64,000 bases of DNA, taken from the NCBI GenBank assembly GCA_020850475.1, contig JADZEO010000082.1, forward strand, positions 1-64,000. The letters run 5' to 3'. The notes beneath the pieces are model-generated. The model was not told the DNA's origin and made no database searches. It saw only the letters and a list, made by a program, of their open reading frames with translations. The stretch is from Bdellovibrionales bacterium (lineage in GTDB: Bacteria > Bdellovibrionota > Bdellovibrionia > Bdellovibrionales > UBA1609). Shown in pieces: positions 1 to 10,804 of the stretch. Position 1 is the stretch's first letter. The number at the start of each line of letters is the position of its first letter. The translations under genes were made by a program, and so were the position numbers.

Positions 1-205
1 CATCCATCATCTCGGTGAGCATTTCAAAAATACCACGAAGAGAGAATTTACTTGCGGGAAGAATTGCAGCTTCACCTTTACCTAAAGACAAGCGGGCAGC
101 CGTTCCAATTGCGAAAACACCAACAGTGGCAGCACCCAAAGTTGCAACGTGCGCATAATCGTGCCCAACGCCAGGAATTAATTGTGTCCAGTTAAAATGT
201 ACCAT
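1..205 (-). CDS. atpB: ATP synthase F0 subunit a (N-terminal part, cut by window edge)
   Basis: Only the first 68 codons lie in the window, reading leftwards from an ATG at 205. The translation begins MVHFNWTQLIPGVGHDYAHV and continues into a hydrophobic stretch, as in the N-terminus of the membrane subunit a that forms the proton half-channels against the c-ring. The ATG shares one base with the TAA stop of the upstream atpI-like gene (TAATG), so the two are translationally coupled. The identification rests on this short segment and on the AtpI/AtpZ neighbours. The c subunit is not in the window and probably lies further left. Confidence 0.75.
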   Translation of the reverse strand, partial: MVHFNWTQLIPGVGHDYAHVATLGAATVGVFAIGTAARLSLGKGEAAILPASKFSLRGIFEMLTEMMD

Positions 206-576
206 TAAGGTTCCAACTTCTTTTTGATGGCCTCTATTAATCTACCGCCTAAAGTAAACGCCACTGCCGTTACCACCGCCGTCGAGATACCGACCAGAAA
301 TCCCGCCACGTCCCAACGCCCGCTGGTAATCACTTGGTAGAGAATTAGCCCTAAAATTGCGTACTTGATTACAATGACACTGACGCCTAAAGCAATTGAT
401 TTTTTGTGGAAAATCTGGTGCCAAGACCAAATCAGAAGAATCCAATTCAGCCCCATCAGCCCTGATCCCAGAACGACTGCCGGAACCTTTTGCGTTGCAT
501 TATTAAGAATAAACCCGCCGACAACAACGAGCGTGACGGCAATGTGCCAGTAGAGGACCTTTGCGCCGAACTTCAC
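205..576 (-). CDS. atpI: AtpI-like ATP synthase accessory membrane protein
   Basis: A 123-aa, four-helix membrane protein just upstream of atpB, the usual place of atpI, whose product assists assembly of the F0 c-ring or Mg2+ supply. Hydrophobic segments lie near residues 8-24, 32-52, 60-84 and 90-112, and the C-terminus is basic (IKKKLEP). A longer open frame exists, but the best start is the GTG at 576: it overlaps the TGA stop of the upstream gene (GTGA) and follows a purine-rich GAGAAGAAGGGG. The family is diverse, so the name is based on size, topology and position rather than on a signature motif. Confidence 0.6.
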   Translation of the reverse strand: MKFGAKVLYWHIAVTLVVVGGFILNNATQKVPAVVLGSGLMGLNWILLIWSWHQIFHKKSIALGVSVIVIKYAILGLILYQVITSGRWDVAGFLVGISTAVVTAVAFTLGGRLIEAIKKKLEP

Positions 577-788
577 GAAGACCCCTTCTTCTCGTCTGCC
601 ATGAACTTGCGCAGCAAAAAGATCAGGTGAAACATCCACCCGCCGGTTGAGGCAAAAATCATCCCGGCCGTGCCCAGCCCCCCCCAACCATAAATCTGAT
701 CTAGCTTTTGGCCAATATACAGGCCCGCGAGCACGACACCCACCAGTTCAAAACCCATTCCCGTAAAGATGAGGCCCTTTGACTTCAT
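573..788 (-). CDS. atpZ: AtpZ-like F0F1 ATPase accessory protein
   Basis: A 71-aa protein with two predicted membrane helices separated by a short polar loop (GQKLDQIYGW), matching the small AtpZ/AtpI family. Such proteins are encoded at the head of many F0 operons and are thought to act with AtpI in cation handling or assembly of the enzyme. The ATG at 788 follows AAGGAAGG at good spacing. Its stop overlaps the GTG start of the atpI-like gene. It sits directly after the TPR lipoprotein gene with a 9-bp gap. Confidence 0.6.
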   Translation of the reverse strand: MKSKGLIFTGMGFELVGVVLAGLYIGQKLDQIYGWGGLGTAGMIFASTGGWMFHLIFLLRKFMADEKKGSS

Positions 789-797
789 TTGCCTTCC

Positions 798-1631
798 TTA
801 TTTGGAAAAACCACCGGCACCCGGGAGATTCGCCATGCGCTCGCGGATGCGATTAATCCTTAGCTCGATAAAGTCCGGAGAGGGATGAATCTTCTTCACT
901 CCTTCCAGCACGGCGATGGCCTTATTAAGATCGCCCTTTTCCTCGAATGTGACGGCCAGAGATAGCTGCACATTTTCCTTCATTGCCTCCTCAGGATAAT
1001 TCTTGATGAGGTCCTCGAAGACCGCCGCCGCTTCATCGTGCCTTTTCGTGGTCAGCAATATATTTCCCCTAAACGCGAGATACTCAAATTTACTGTCTTC
1101 TGGGCGCAAGATCTTCAGAAGGTCTTTCACTTCGGTCGCGGCTTGGTAGAAGTTGTTCAGATAGAAATATGCTTTCGCAATGTTAAAGCGAATGTCCTTT
1201 TCTTCCTCAGTCGAGTGCGGCAACTCCAAAAGGTGGCTATAGGCCCGAATGGCTCCTGCATAGTCAGAAATTTTTTCAAAATAAATCGAGGCGATCTTCT
1301 TTTGCGCGTCCACTCTTTCGCCGGCATCGGGCGAATATAAAATGAGGTGGCGATAAAACTCGATCGCCGTCATGAACTCGCTCGTCTCTAGATGGGCGAT
1401 TCGCGATCCCCGCCGAGCTGCTTCGATGGCCATGGCGGTGCGCGGACGGCTGCGCACCGCTCGGTCATAATGGCGCAGGGCCTTGGCCCAATCCTTCACT
1501 TCAGCGGCTTCTTCGGCCCGCCTAAATTCGACTGTTTGGTAATTTACTCGACACCCGGTCAGCACCAAACTGGACAACAGCAGAATTAATTTAATCCCTC
1601 GCGGGACCCAATTATTCCTCACCATCCCCAT
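798..1631 (-). CDS. TPR-repeat lipoprotein
   Basis: A 277-aa predicted lipoprotein. A type II signal peptide with lipobox LTGC (Cys27) is followed by helical repeats of TPR type through most of the protein, including a pair of clear units around residues 40-75 and 195-250. TPR lipoproteins act as periplasmic scaffolds; the exact partner here cannot be told. The start overlaps the end of gyrA by 20 bp, with a second ATG two codons later (1625) as an alternative. Position between gyrA and the atpZ-atpI-atpB genes suggests co-transcription with gyrase or with the F0 genes, but no function is implied by that. Confidence 0.75.
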   Translation of the reverse strand: MGMVRNNWVPRGIKLILLLSSLVLTGCRVNYQTVEFRRAEEAAEVKDWAKALRHYDRAVRSRPRTAMAIEAARRGSRIAHLETSEFMTAIEFYRHLILYSPDAGERVDAQKKIASIYFEKISDYAGAIRAYSHLLELPHSTEEEKDIRFNIAKAYFYLNNFYQAATEVKDLLKILRPEDSKFEYLAFRGNILLTTKRHDEAAAVFEDLIKNYPEEAMKENVQLSLAVTFEEKGDLNKAIAVLEGVKKIHPSPDFIELRINRIRERMANLPGAGGFSK

Positions 1632-4068
1632 CGTCTTCGCTCACCAGTGCAATTCCAGTAACGTATTCGTTGTCCTTGAGGTTAATTAAGCGAACTCCTT
1701 GGGTGTTGCGACCAAGCACGGAAATGTCTGTCGCCTTCATCCGAATCGCTTGTCCCTCGTTGGTGGTAATGATGATTTCGTCCTCATCCCTGATTGCCCG
1801 AGCGGCCACGACCGGCCCAACCTTGTCGGTAATTTTCTGGGTAATAATGCCCACTCCGCCGCGGCTCTGGACGCGATACTCCGGCAGTGCGGTCCGCTTC
1901 CCGTAACCGCCCTCGGTGACGATGAGAATCGTCTCCTGACTCTCTTTATCCACAACCTCCATGCCAATCACAATATCGTCTTTGCCCAAGGTCACGCCCT
2001 TGACTCCACGAGCAGAGCGTCCCATTGCCCTCACGTCGCCTTCGTCAAAGCGAATCGACATGCCTTCCTTGGTGACAATAAAAATATCGCTCTTCCCGGA
2101 ACTGGTTTTAGCGTCAATGAGGTTATCGTTGAGATCCGTGGTCAGCGCGATGAGTCCTGATGGGCGCGGGTTGGAATACGCTGACAGTTGGGTCTTCTTG
2201 ATAACTCCCTTCTCGGTAATCAGTACAACGAAGTTATCATCAATAAACTCTTTGATCGGCAAAATCGCTCTGACTTTTTCGCCACTCGACAAATTGATAA
2301 CATTATTGATCGCTTTACCTTTAGTCGTGCGTGATCCCTGGGGAAGGCGGTGGACTTTTTGCCAATACACTTTGCCACGATCACTAAACAACAACATGGT
2401 GGTCAAGGTGTCCGCGGTAAAGAACCTCCAAACATAATCCTCTTCGCGAGAGCCGGCGCCCTTGAGGCCTCGTCCCCCGCGCTTTTGCACTCGGTACTCA
2501 TCAACTGGAATTCGCTTGATGTATCCAGAGAAGGTCATCGAAACAATCATCTCTTCGTTGGCGATAAGGTCTTCGTCTTCAAGCTCTTCGTCGCTCGACT
2601 CGATTTTGGTAAGTCGGGGAGTGCCGAATTTTTCTTTAATCGCCGTCAACTCTTCGTTAATGATCTTGTAAATTTCCTTTACGTCGGAAAGTACTTTTTT
2701 GAGCCAAGCAATTTGCTTTCCCACTTCCTCAAGCTCATTAAGAATCTTTTCTCGCTCCAGACCAGTTAGGCGCTGCAAACGCATTTCAAGAATGGCCTGG
2801 GCCTGCTTGTCGGAAAACTGGAACTTGTCCATCAGCGCTTGGCGCGCAATATTGGCTTCCTTGGAAGCCCGAATGGTCTTAATGACCTCTTCGATTTGAT
2901 CAAGTGCTTTCTTTAAGCCTTCGAGAATGTGGGCTCGGGCTTCTGCCTTCTTCAATTCAAAAATGCACCTTTTGGTAACCACATCTTTACGGTGGTCAAT
3001 AAAGGCCTCAAGCATTTGTTTGAGATTAAATTGCAGTGGCTGGTTCCGTGCGTCCAGGGCCAACATGATAATGCCAAAGCTCACCTGAAGGCTGGTAAAC
3101 TTGTAAAGCCGATTAAGGACCACTTGGGCATTTTCATTTCGCTTCAACAAAATGACGATTCGCATTCCCTCGCGAGAGGATTCGTCGCGAATATCCGATA
3201 TGCCTTCAATCTTTTTATCTTTAACCAAGTCCGCAATACTCTCGATGAGCTTGGCTTTGTTCACCTGATACGGAATCTCGGTGACAATAATTTCTTCGCG
3301 GTCTTTTTTAGTCTCAATCTCGGCGACCGCCTTTAGCGTAATCACTCCACGGCCCTTCTTATAGGCCGCCTGAATGCCGTGAGTCCCAGCAATGACCGCT
3401 GCGGTGGGAAAATCGGGGCCAGGAATAATGCGAATCAACTCATCAATCTTCAACTCTGGATTGGCGATCAGGGCTTTGCAGCCATCAATCACTTCGCCGA
3501 GGTTATGGGGAGGAATATTCGTCGCCATACCCACGGCAATCCCGGAGCTGCCGTTAACGAGCAGATTAGGAAACTTGGCCGGCAACACCAATGGCACCAG
3601 CAAAGAATCATCGTAGTTGGGTCCCCAGGGTATGGTTTCTTTCTCGATGTCTTCGAGGAGTTCCTCGGCCAGTGCCGTCATGCGAATCTCGGTATATCGA
3701 GGTGCGGCCGCCGCATCTCCGTCGATAGAGCCAAAGTTTCCTTGTCCGTCAACTAGGGGTTCGCGCAACGAGAAGTCCTGGGCCATTCGCACAATCGTAT
3801 CGTAAACCGCCATATCACCGTGCGGGTGATATTTACCAATTACATCACCCACTACGCGCGCTGATTTCTTGTAGGGCTTATCGTGAGTGTTATTCAGCTC
3901 GTGCATTGAGAACAAAATGCGCCGATGAACTGGTTTCAACCCGTCTCTCACGTCAGGGAGGGCCCGGCCCACAATGACGCTCATCGAGTATTGGAGGTAC
4001 GCCTCGCGCATCTCCTTGTTGATATCAACTTCAGTCAAATTCGAAACAGCCGGGGTTTCCATTTTCAA
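1612..4068 (-). CDS. gyrA: DNA gyrase subunit A
   Basis: Breakage-reunion subunit of gyrase, which with GyrB introduces negative supercoils. Length 818 aa fits bacterial GyrA. The catalytic tyrosine is Y125 in AAPRYTEIRM, and the C-terminal half carries the six-bladed pinwheel repeats with the GyrA box QKRGGRG. The tail is acidic (EDDGDGEE). The quinolone-determining segment reads HPHGDMAVYD, with Met86 where E. coli has Ser83 and Asp90 kept at the Asp87 position. The open frame begins at TTG 4068 after AAAGG; ATG 4062, two codons later, is an equally good start. It follows gyrB with a 12-bp gap. Confidence 0.97.
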   Translation of the reverse strand: MKMETPAVSNLTEVDINKEMREAYLQYSMSVIVGRALPDVRDGLKPVHRRILFSMHELNNTHDKPYKKSARVVGDVIGKYHPHGDMAVYDTIVRMAQDFSLREPLVDGQGNFGSIDGDAAAAPRYTEIRMTALAEELLEDIEKETIPWGPNYDDSLLVPLVLPAKFPNLLVNGSSGIAVGMATNIPPHNLGEVIDGCKALIANPELKIDELIRIIPGPDFPTAAVIAGTHGIQAAYKKGRGVITLKAVAEIETKKDREEIIVTEIPYQVNKAKLIESIADLVKDKKIEGISDIRDESSREGMRIVILLKRNENAQVVLNRLYKFTSLQVSFGIIMLALDARNQPLQFNLKQMLEAFIDHRKDVVTKRCIFELKKAEARAHILEGLKKALDQIEEVIKTIRASKEANIARQALMDKFQFSDKQAQAILEMRLQRLTGLEREKILNELEEVGKQIAWLKKVLSDVKEIYKIINEELTAIKEKFGTPRLTKIESSDEELEDEDLIANEEMIVSMTFSGYIKRIPVDEYRVQKRGGRGLKGAGSREEDYVWRFFTADTLTTMLLFSDRGKVYWQKVHRLPQGSRTTKGKAINNVINLSSGEKVRAILPIKEFIDDNFVVLITEKGVIKKTQLSAYSNPRPSGLIALTTDLNDNLIDAKTSSGKSDIFIVTKEGMSIRFDEGDVRAMGRSARGVKGVTLGKDDIVIGMEVVDKESQETILIVTEGGYGKRTALPEYRVQSRGGVGIITQKITDKVGPVVAARAIRDEDEIIITTNEGQAIRMKATDISVLGRNTQGVRLINLKDNEYVTGIALVSEDDGDGEE

Positions 4069-4080
4069 TAAACCTTTTTG

Positions 4081-6531
<2,451 letters not shown>

Positions 6532-6539
6532 TCATCCCT

Positions 6540-7682
6540 TCACTTAACTGCTTCGACAATTTCACCTCGAGCAACCTGTAAGACAGCGATATCCGTATTT
6601 CCAAAATCCAGTGGAAATGAAAGATCAGTTGTCGTCACAAGAATCTGGGATCTTATGCTTTTTAATGCCTCAATCAGGTTGGTCCGTCGCTGTTGATCAA
6701 GCTCGGATAAAACATCATCAAGCAGCAAAATCGGATACTCTTGGTGAACCCCGTAATGATACATGATTTGAGCTATCTTGAAAGACAAAATTAAGGCTCT
6801 TTGCTGCCCCTGCGAACAGAAAAAACGTGAGTTATTTCCAGCAAAAAGAAACTCTATGTCATGCTTGTGTGGACCCACCAACGAGGTCCCGGAATCAAGC
6901 TCCGCATTGCGCAATTGTGCGAGCCTAGTTTCCATCATCTGGTGGATCGCGGCGGGATCCGGCTCAGAAGTTTTAACGCCTGAAATACTATAATCCACAG
7001 AGATATCCACATCTGATTCGGGAAAGGCTTTTTTGGCGTGGTGTTTAAAGTTTGGCAAGATCGACTGCAGAGCTTCGAGGCGCGCCACGGTAAGGTCCAC
7101 GGCCAATGACAGGAATCCTGGTTGCATTGAGTCGAGAACACGGTTGGCCTCGCTCCTATCGACGACCACGCCAAGTTTGGCGTCACGGAGCCAACGATTC
7201 CGTGAACGCAAGGCCCGGTGATACTGATCAACGACATGGCTCTTAAGCGGTGAGTGAGAGAGCACTAAATCATCAAGGAGCTCTCGTCTTAATTCCGGTC
7301 CCTCTTTGATGACGCCCAGGCTTTCCGGGCTAAATAAAACACACGGATATCGTGACATGAGGTGGCCGCGGGAGCTTCGTTTACCGTTAATAAAAAAAGA
7401 ACGTCGACTTCCTCCCAAGATCATCTTGATCTCGTCCGTCTGTTGATCCTTTCGATCAATCACGACCTGAATAGTCGCCACCGACGACTCGTCAGGACCC
7501 AGCCAAGCTTTGGTGTCCCCAGGCCGAAAAGAACGACCGCGACAAATCAAGAATATCGCCTCTAGTAGGTTGGTTTTACCTTGGCCGTTTTCGCCCAGTA
7601 GGACATTGACTCCAGGGCGAAGCGACAAATCAAGATGGGAATAGTTTCGAAAATTGCGAATCTTGAGGTGGCGGACGACCAT
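6540..7682 (-). CDS. recF: DNA replication and repair protein RecF
   Basis: SMC-like ATPase of 380 aa that with RecO and RecR loads RecA onto gapped DNA. The Walker A motif is GENGQGKT (30-37), the ABC signature appears as CSQGQQRAL, and Walker B as ILLLDDVLSELD. The ATG at 7682 directly abuts the dnaN stop (no spacer), indicating translational coupling of clamp and RecF synthesis. The order dnaN-recF-gyrB is conserved in many bacteria. Confidence 0.95.
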   Translation of the reverse strand: MVVRHLKIRNFRNYSHLDLSLRPGVNVLLGENGQGKTNLLEAIFLICRGRSFRPGDTKAWLGPDESSVATIQVVIDRKDQQTDEIKMILGGSRRSFFINGKRSSRGHLMSRYPCVLFSPESLGVIKEGPELRRELLDDLVLSHSPLKSHVVDQYHRALRSRNRWLRDAKLGVVVDRSEANRVLDSMQPGFLSLAVDLTVARLEALQSILPNFKHHAKKAFPESDVDISVDYSISGVKTSEPDPAAIHQMMETRLAQLRNAELDSGTSLVGPHKHDIEFLFAGNNSRFFCSQGQQRALILSFKIAQIMYHYGVHQEYPILLLDDVLSELDQQRRTNLIEALKSIRSQILVTTTDLSFPLDFGNTDIAVLQVARGEIVEAVK

Positions 7683-8801
7683 TTAGATTCGCATCGGCAT
7701 CACTACGCAAGTATAACTATCGTCGTCCTTTGGACGAACCAATCCAGGTGAAAGTTGGTCATTCAACTGAATTTGAACGGTATCGTCAGTCATGCTGCTA
7801 AGGACGTCCAAAATGTACTTGGCGTTAAAGCCGATTTTTAATTCTTTACCCGCGTAGTCGACCTCGATGGTCTCTCGTGCGTCACCAAGTTCCGGGTTGT
7901 TAGAAGAAATCTCCATCCGGCCATTGGTCAGATTGAGAGTAACGCCCTTCGATTTTTGATTTGAAAACAACGAAACCCGCTTCAACGAAGAGAGCAAGGT
8001 ATCTCGTTTCACTGAAAGCCGTTTACTGAGATCCCGTGGAATAAGCTGTTGATAATTGGGATACTTACCCTCGATAAGACGAATCATTAAAACCGTAGTT
8101 CCGCTGCGAACGATCAACTGGGCTCCTTCAATCGCCATCTCGATGGGTTGGTCGACATGATCAAGTAGCTTACGAATTTCATTAAGACCTTTTCGCGGAA
8201 TGATCACTCCGGTTCCTGATAATTTGTCAGCTTCATCTCCGGTCACTCGCTCGACCAAGCTGAGGCGATGCCCGTCGGTCGCGACCATGCGAAATCCCTT
8301 GCCACGGGTTTCCTCAAAGCGATGAAAATAAACGCCGTTAAGGTGGTAACGAGTCTCATCGTTCGAAACACTGTAAATGGTTTTCTCGATCATCTCGGCA
8401 AGTACTTGTGAGTCGATGCTAACAAAATTTTCAGTCGAGTAGGTCGGAAACACCGGATACTCATCGGGGCTAATTCCGACGATATTCGATTCAATTTGGT
8501 TTTGACGGATGTGGAGCCAGTTGTTTTCCCGCTTTTCAAGTTCTACCAAACCCGGAGGTAGCTCTTTTAAGATGTCAAAAAGACTCTTAGCATTAACTGC
8601 AACTCGGCCTGAGCGTTCGACCTTGGCAGATACTTCGTCAGTAAGACTTACTTCAAGGTCTGTGGCAAAAATTTTGAGACGATCCCCTTCAGCATCCAGG
8701 AGCACGTTAATGAGGATGGGCATTGCATTGCGTTTTTCTACGATGTTCTGTGCTCTGGAAAGAAGAGTGACAAAGTCTGCTTGTTGAATCTGCAATTTCA
8801 T
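7683..8801 (-). CDS. dnaN: DNA polymerase III sliding clamp (beta subunit)
   Basis: Ring-shaped processivity clamp for DNA polymerase III, 372 aa. It shows the usual N-terminal pattern (LLSRAQNIVEKRNAMPILINV), the central FKATDGHR-like segment FRMVATDGHRLSLVE, and the conserved C-terminal end VVMPMRI. The ATG at 8801 follows AAGAGGGG. The origin lies immediately upstream, between dnaN and dnaA, so dnaN is separated from dnaA by oriC while still on the same strand. Confidence 0.97.
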   Translation of the reverse strand: MKLQIQQADFVTLLSRAQNIVEKRNAMPILINVLLDAEGDRLKIFATDLEVSLTDEVSAKVERSGRVAVNAKSLFDILKELPPGLVELEKRENNWLHIRQNQIESNIVGISPDEYPVFPTYSTENFVSIDSQVLAEMIEKTIYSVSNDETRYHLNGVYFHRFEETRGKGFRMVATDGHRLSLVERVTGDEADKLSGTGVIIPRKGLNEIRKLLDHVDQPIEMAIEGAQLIVRSGTTVLMIRLIEGKYPNYQQLIPRDLSKRLSVKRDTLLSSLKRVSLFSNQKSKGVTLNLTNGRMEISSNNPELGDARETIEVDYAGKELKIGFNAKYILDVLSSMTDDTVQIQLNDQLSPGLVRPKDDDSYTCVVMPMRI

Positions 8802-9034
8802 CGGCCTTATCCCCTCTTGTTAATAACTAGTACTTTTATATAATTAATAACCAGTAGTAATAGTAGGGCTGTGAATAACCCATTTAGCAACTTAACACCT
8901 CGAGAAGATTTAACTTTCGATGTGGATAAGTACCTAGCAATCCCACCGCCCAAAAGCCATTGTTTTGTTGAAAAGATTTGTCCACAAAACATTCGCAAAG
9001 TTTCCAACAAAGTTATCCACAACACTTATTCACA
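8802..9034. other. Chromosomal replication origin oriC
   Basis: The dnaA-dnaN gap plus the last bases of dnaA hold a dense set of DnaA boxes. Perfect TTATNCACA sites are at 8870-8878 (minus), 8921-8929 (minus), 9013-9021 (plus) and 9026-9034 (plus); a one-mismatch site, TTGTCCACA, is at 8978-8986 (plus). An AT-rich stretch at about 8819-8863 is the likely unwinding element. Boxes on the dnaN side face one way and those on the dnaA side the other. The position between dnaA and dnaN matches many bacterial origins, including that reported for Bdellovibrio. Identification is strong from the box cluster and gene context. Confidence 0.92.
8852..8878 (-). promoter_or_regulatory. DnaA-trio array next to a DnaA box (basal unwinding element)
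   Basis: Reading outward from the DnaA box TGTGAATAA (8870-8878), a GGC spacer is followed by the triplets TAG, TAG, TAA, TAG, CAG (8864-8866 back to 8852-8854), then by AT-rich DNA. In other bacteria repeats of 3'-GAT-5' next to a DnaA box and a GC-rich spacer guide DnaA filament assembly on one strand during origin melting. All three parts are present here in the right order and spacing. Confidence 0.75.
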
Positions 9035-10466
9035 GCCCTGTGATGTTGTGGATTCGGCTCTCTAAATCTTCAATACTTCTCTTTAAATCAGAATCCTTTT
9101 GGAGGTTAGTATCTATACGACGAATCGCATTAATAACAGTCGTATGATCTTTTCCGCCCATCAGGCGACCAATCTCCACCAGTGACTTGTCCTGGTGCTT
9201 CTTAATTAACCACATAGCAACCTGTCGTGCGACGACAATCGGTTTAGTTCTGGTACGTGCCCGTAAATCTGTAATGCGAAGTTTGTAGTGATCGGCGACC
9301 AGACGCATAATATCATCAGAAGAAAGGGTGGTTGTATCGTCATTGACCGCCAAAACGCGCTTGGCGAGCTCCAGGTTAATCTCAAGCCCCTGTAGATCAG
9401 AGAACATTTTGACTCGGTTCAGGTTGCCCTCGAGCTCTCTAATCGAACGCTTTGAGATGCGGGCAATGTAGTTAACCACTTCGCTTTGAAGGCGGATACC
9501 CCGGCGCTCTGCCTTATATCTAAGGATAGCAACCCTCGTTTCGAGCTCAGGCATCGTAATGTCGGCAATAAGACCCCATTCCAAGCGTGTTCGAATACGG
9601 TCCTCTAGACCGTTAATATCTTTGGGCATCCGATCCGAGGCCACGACGACCTGATGGCCCTTTTCAAAAAAGTCATTCAAGGTATGAAAGAACTCCTCCT
9701 GAACGGCCTCACCACGCCCCAAGATTTGAATATCGTCCATCAACAAAATGTCACAGGACTCGCGATACCGAGCTCTAAATTTATACATTTCCTGACGACG
9801 GATACTCGAAATACAATCATTAAGAAATCGTTCGGCCGAGACGTAGCAAATCCTCAGGTGTGGTTGTTTAACTCGGATATGATTGCCAACCGAGTTTAAG
9901 AGGTGGGTTTTTCCCATTCCGGTCGGTCCACAGACAAACAAAGGATTGTAATTTTCCTTCCCAGGGTTTTCCGCCACACTGTAAGAAGCGGCATGGGCAA
10001 ACTCATTGTTTCGACCCACAACAAAGGTGGAAAAGGTAAACTCGGAGTTAAGGTTGTCGCGTGACACCGAGCCTGACGAGGGTGTCCTCGCCTCTTGGGT
10101 ATTGTTAAATCGAGGCTCCGAAGACGGCTGAATCGGGGACTCAAGTTCACTCTCAAAACCCTCTGCCTCATTTAATGAAACAGCAGCCGGCGCTCCCGTC
10201 ACGACCATTTCAATTTCAAACTGAGATTTATAAATTGCTGAAATTTCAGAACAAATTCGATCAAAACAAAACTCTGAAATCCATTGGCGGTGGAGCTCTG
10301 AGCGAACGCCAAGCCGAAAGCAAGAAATACCATCTTCGCGTTTTTCAATATCAAGGAGATCAGTTTCTTCGAACCAGGCCTGAAACGGTTTATTATTCCG
10401 GTTTTTGGCAATAAGGCTCGTCTTAATCTGGTTCCATAAATCTTGAGTTTCCTGAGTTTCGCTCAC
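9030..10466 (-). CDS. dnaA: Chromosomal replication initiator DnaA
   Basis: AAA+ initiator that binds DnaA boxes and melts the origin. With the start at GTG 10466 it has 478 aa. Domain I starts with the usual QDLWNQIK; domain II is a low-complexity Ser/Pro linker; domain III has Walker A GPTGMGKT (180-187) and Walker B ILLMDDIQ; domain IV ends with the signature GGKDHTTVINAIRR. The frame is open for 23 more codons upstream (to 10535), but the GTG at 10466 follows GAGG by six bases and gives the normal DnaA N-terminus. The stop codon falls inside a DnaA box (9026-9034), so the gene's end is part of oriC. Confidence 0.97.
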   Translation of the reverse strand: MSETQETQDLWNQIKTSLIAKNRNNKPFQAWFEETDLLDIEKREDGISCFRLGVRSELHRQWISEFCFDRICSEISAIYKSQFEIEMVVTGAPAAVSLNEAEGFESELESPIQPSSEPRFNNTQEARTPSSGSVSRDNLNSEFTFSTFVVGRNNEFAHAASYSVAENPGKENYNPLFVCGPTGMGKTHLLNSVGNHIRVKQPHLRICYVSAERFLNDCISSIRRQEMYKFRARYRESCDILLMDDIQILGRGEAVQEEFFHTLNDFFEKGHQVVVASDRMPKDINGLEDRIRTRLEWGLIADITMPELETRVAILRYKAERRGIRLQSEVVNYIARISKRSIRELEGNLNRVKMFSDLQGLEINLELAKRVLAVNDDTTTLSSDDIMRLVADHYKLRITDLRARTRTKPIVVARQVAMWLIKKHQDKSLVEIGRLMGGKDHTTVINAIRRIDTNLQKDSDLKRSIEDLESRIHNITGL

Positions 10467-10508
10467 AGACACCCTCGCGAATAAGAATGTTGATCTTTTT
10501 CCCTGGAA

Positions 10509-10517
10509 TGTGGATAA
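10509..10517 (-). promoter_or_regulatory. DnaA box in the dnaA upstream region
   Basis: A perfect strong DnaA box, TTATCCACA on the minus strand, lies 43 bp before the dnaA start. It sits at or just after the transcription start expected from the candidate promoter at 10526-10554. This placement is typical of autorepression of dnaA by its own product. It might also assist origin function as a second box cluster. Confidence 0.7.
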
Positions 10518-10525
10518 GTGGGGCA

Positions 10526-10554
10526 CGTCTAGCATGACCTTGGAATTCTTTCAA
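10526..10554 (-). promoter_or_regulatory. Candidate dnaA promoter
   Basis: On the minus strand TTGAAA (10554-10549) and TAGACG (10531-10526) are separated by 17 bp. The -35 is good and the -10 weak (3 of 6). The predicted start would place the DnaA box at about +2 to +10. Sequence-based only. Confidence 0.35.
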
Positions 10555-10558
10555 TAGC

Positions 10559-10587
10559 TTGACGAGGCTGCGTCCTTATGGTTTTAT
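10559..10587 (+). promoter_or_regulatory. Candidate promoter of the rpmH-rnpA-yidD-yidC operon
   Basis: TTGACG (10559-10564) and TTTTAT (10582-10587) with a 17-bp spacer, about 68 bp before the rpmH start. It faces away from dnaA. The hexamers match the sigma70 consensus at 5/6 and 4/6. Confidence 0.5.
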
Positions 10588-10654
10588 GGCGCACCAAATC
10601 TAAGTGTTGGATAAGACGTAGGAAACTTGTCGTAAATCGGGAGACTGGAAATTT

Positions 10655-10804
10655 ATGAAAAGAACGTATCAACCGAGTCGTAAACGTAGAAAGAAAACCC
10701 ACGGCTTTCGCTCGCGGATGGCGAGCAAAGATGGACAAGAAGTATTGTCCCGTCGTCGCGCTAAGGGCCGCAAGCGTCTGACGGTGGCAGTAGGTGGCAA
10801 GTAA
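10655..10804 (+). CDS. rpmH: 50S ribosomal protein L34
   Basis: A 49-aa highly basic protein starting [19 protein letters not shown], the invariant L34 signature, and ending in the KGRKRLTV type tail. L34 is a late-assembly component of the large ribosomal subunit. It heads the rpmH-rnpA-yidD-yidC-khpB operon beside dnaA, the order found in most bacteria. It was identified by reading the sequence directly, since it is short. Confidence 0.97.
   Translation: MKRTYQPSRKRRKKTHGFRSRMASKDGQEVLSRRRAKGRKRLTVAVGGK

Noticed and set aside
8807-9025. 72-codon minus-strand ORF across the dnaA-dnaN gap
   Set aside because: It covers the DnaA boxes and AT-rich element, has a composition that follows from these repeats, and shows no ribosome site.
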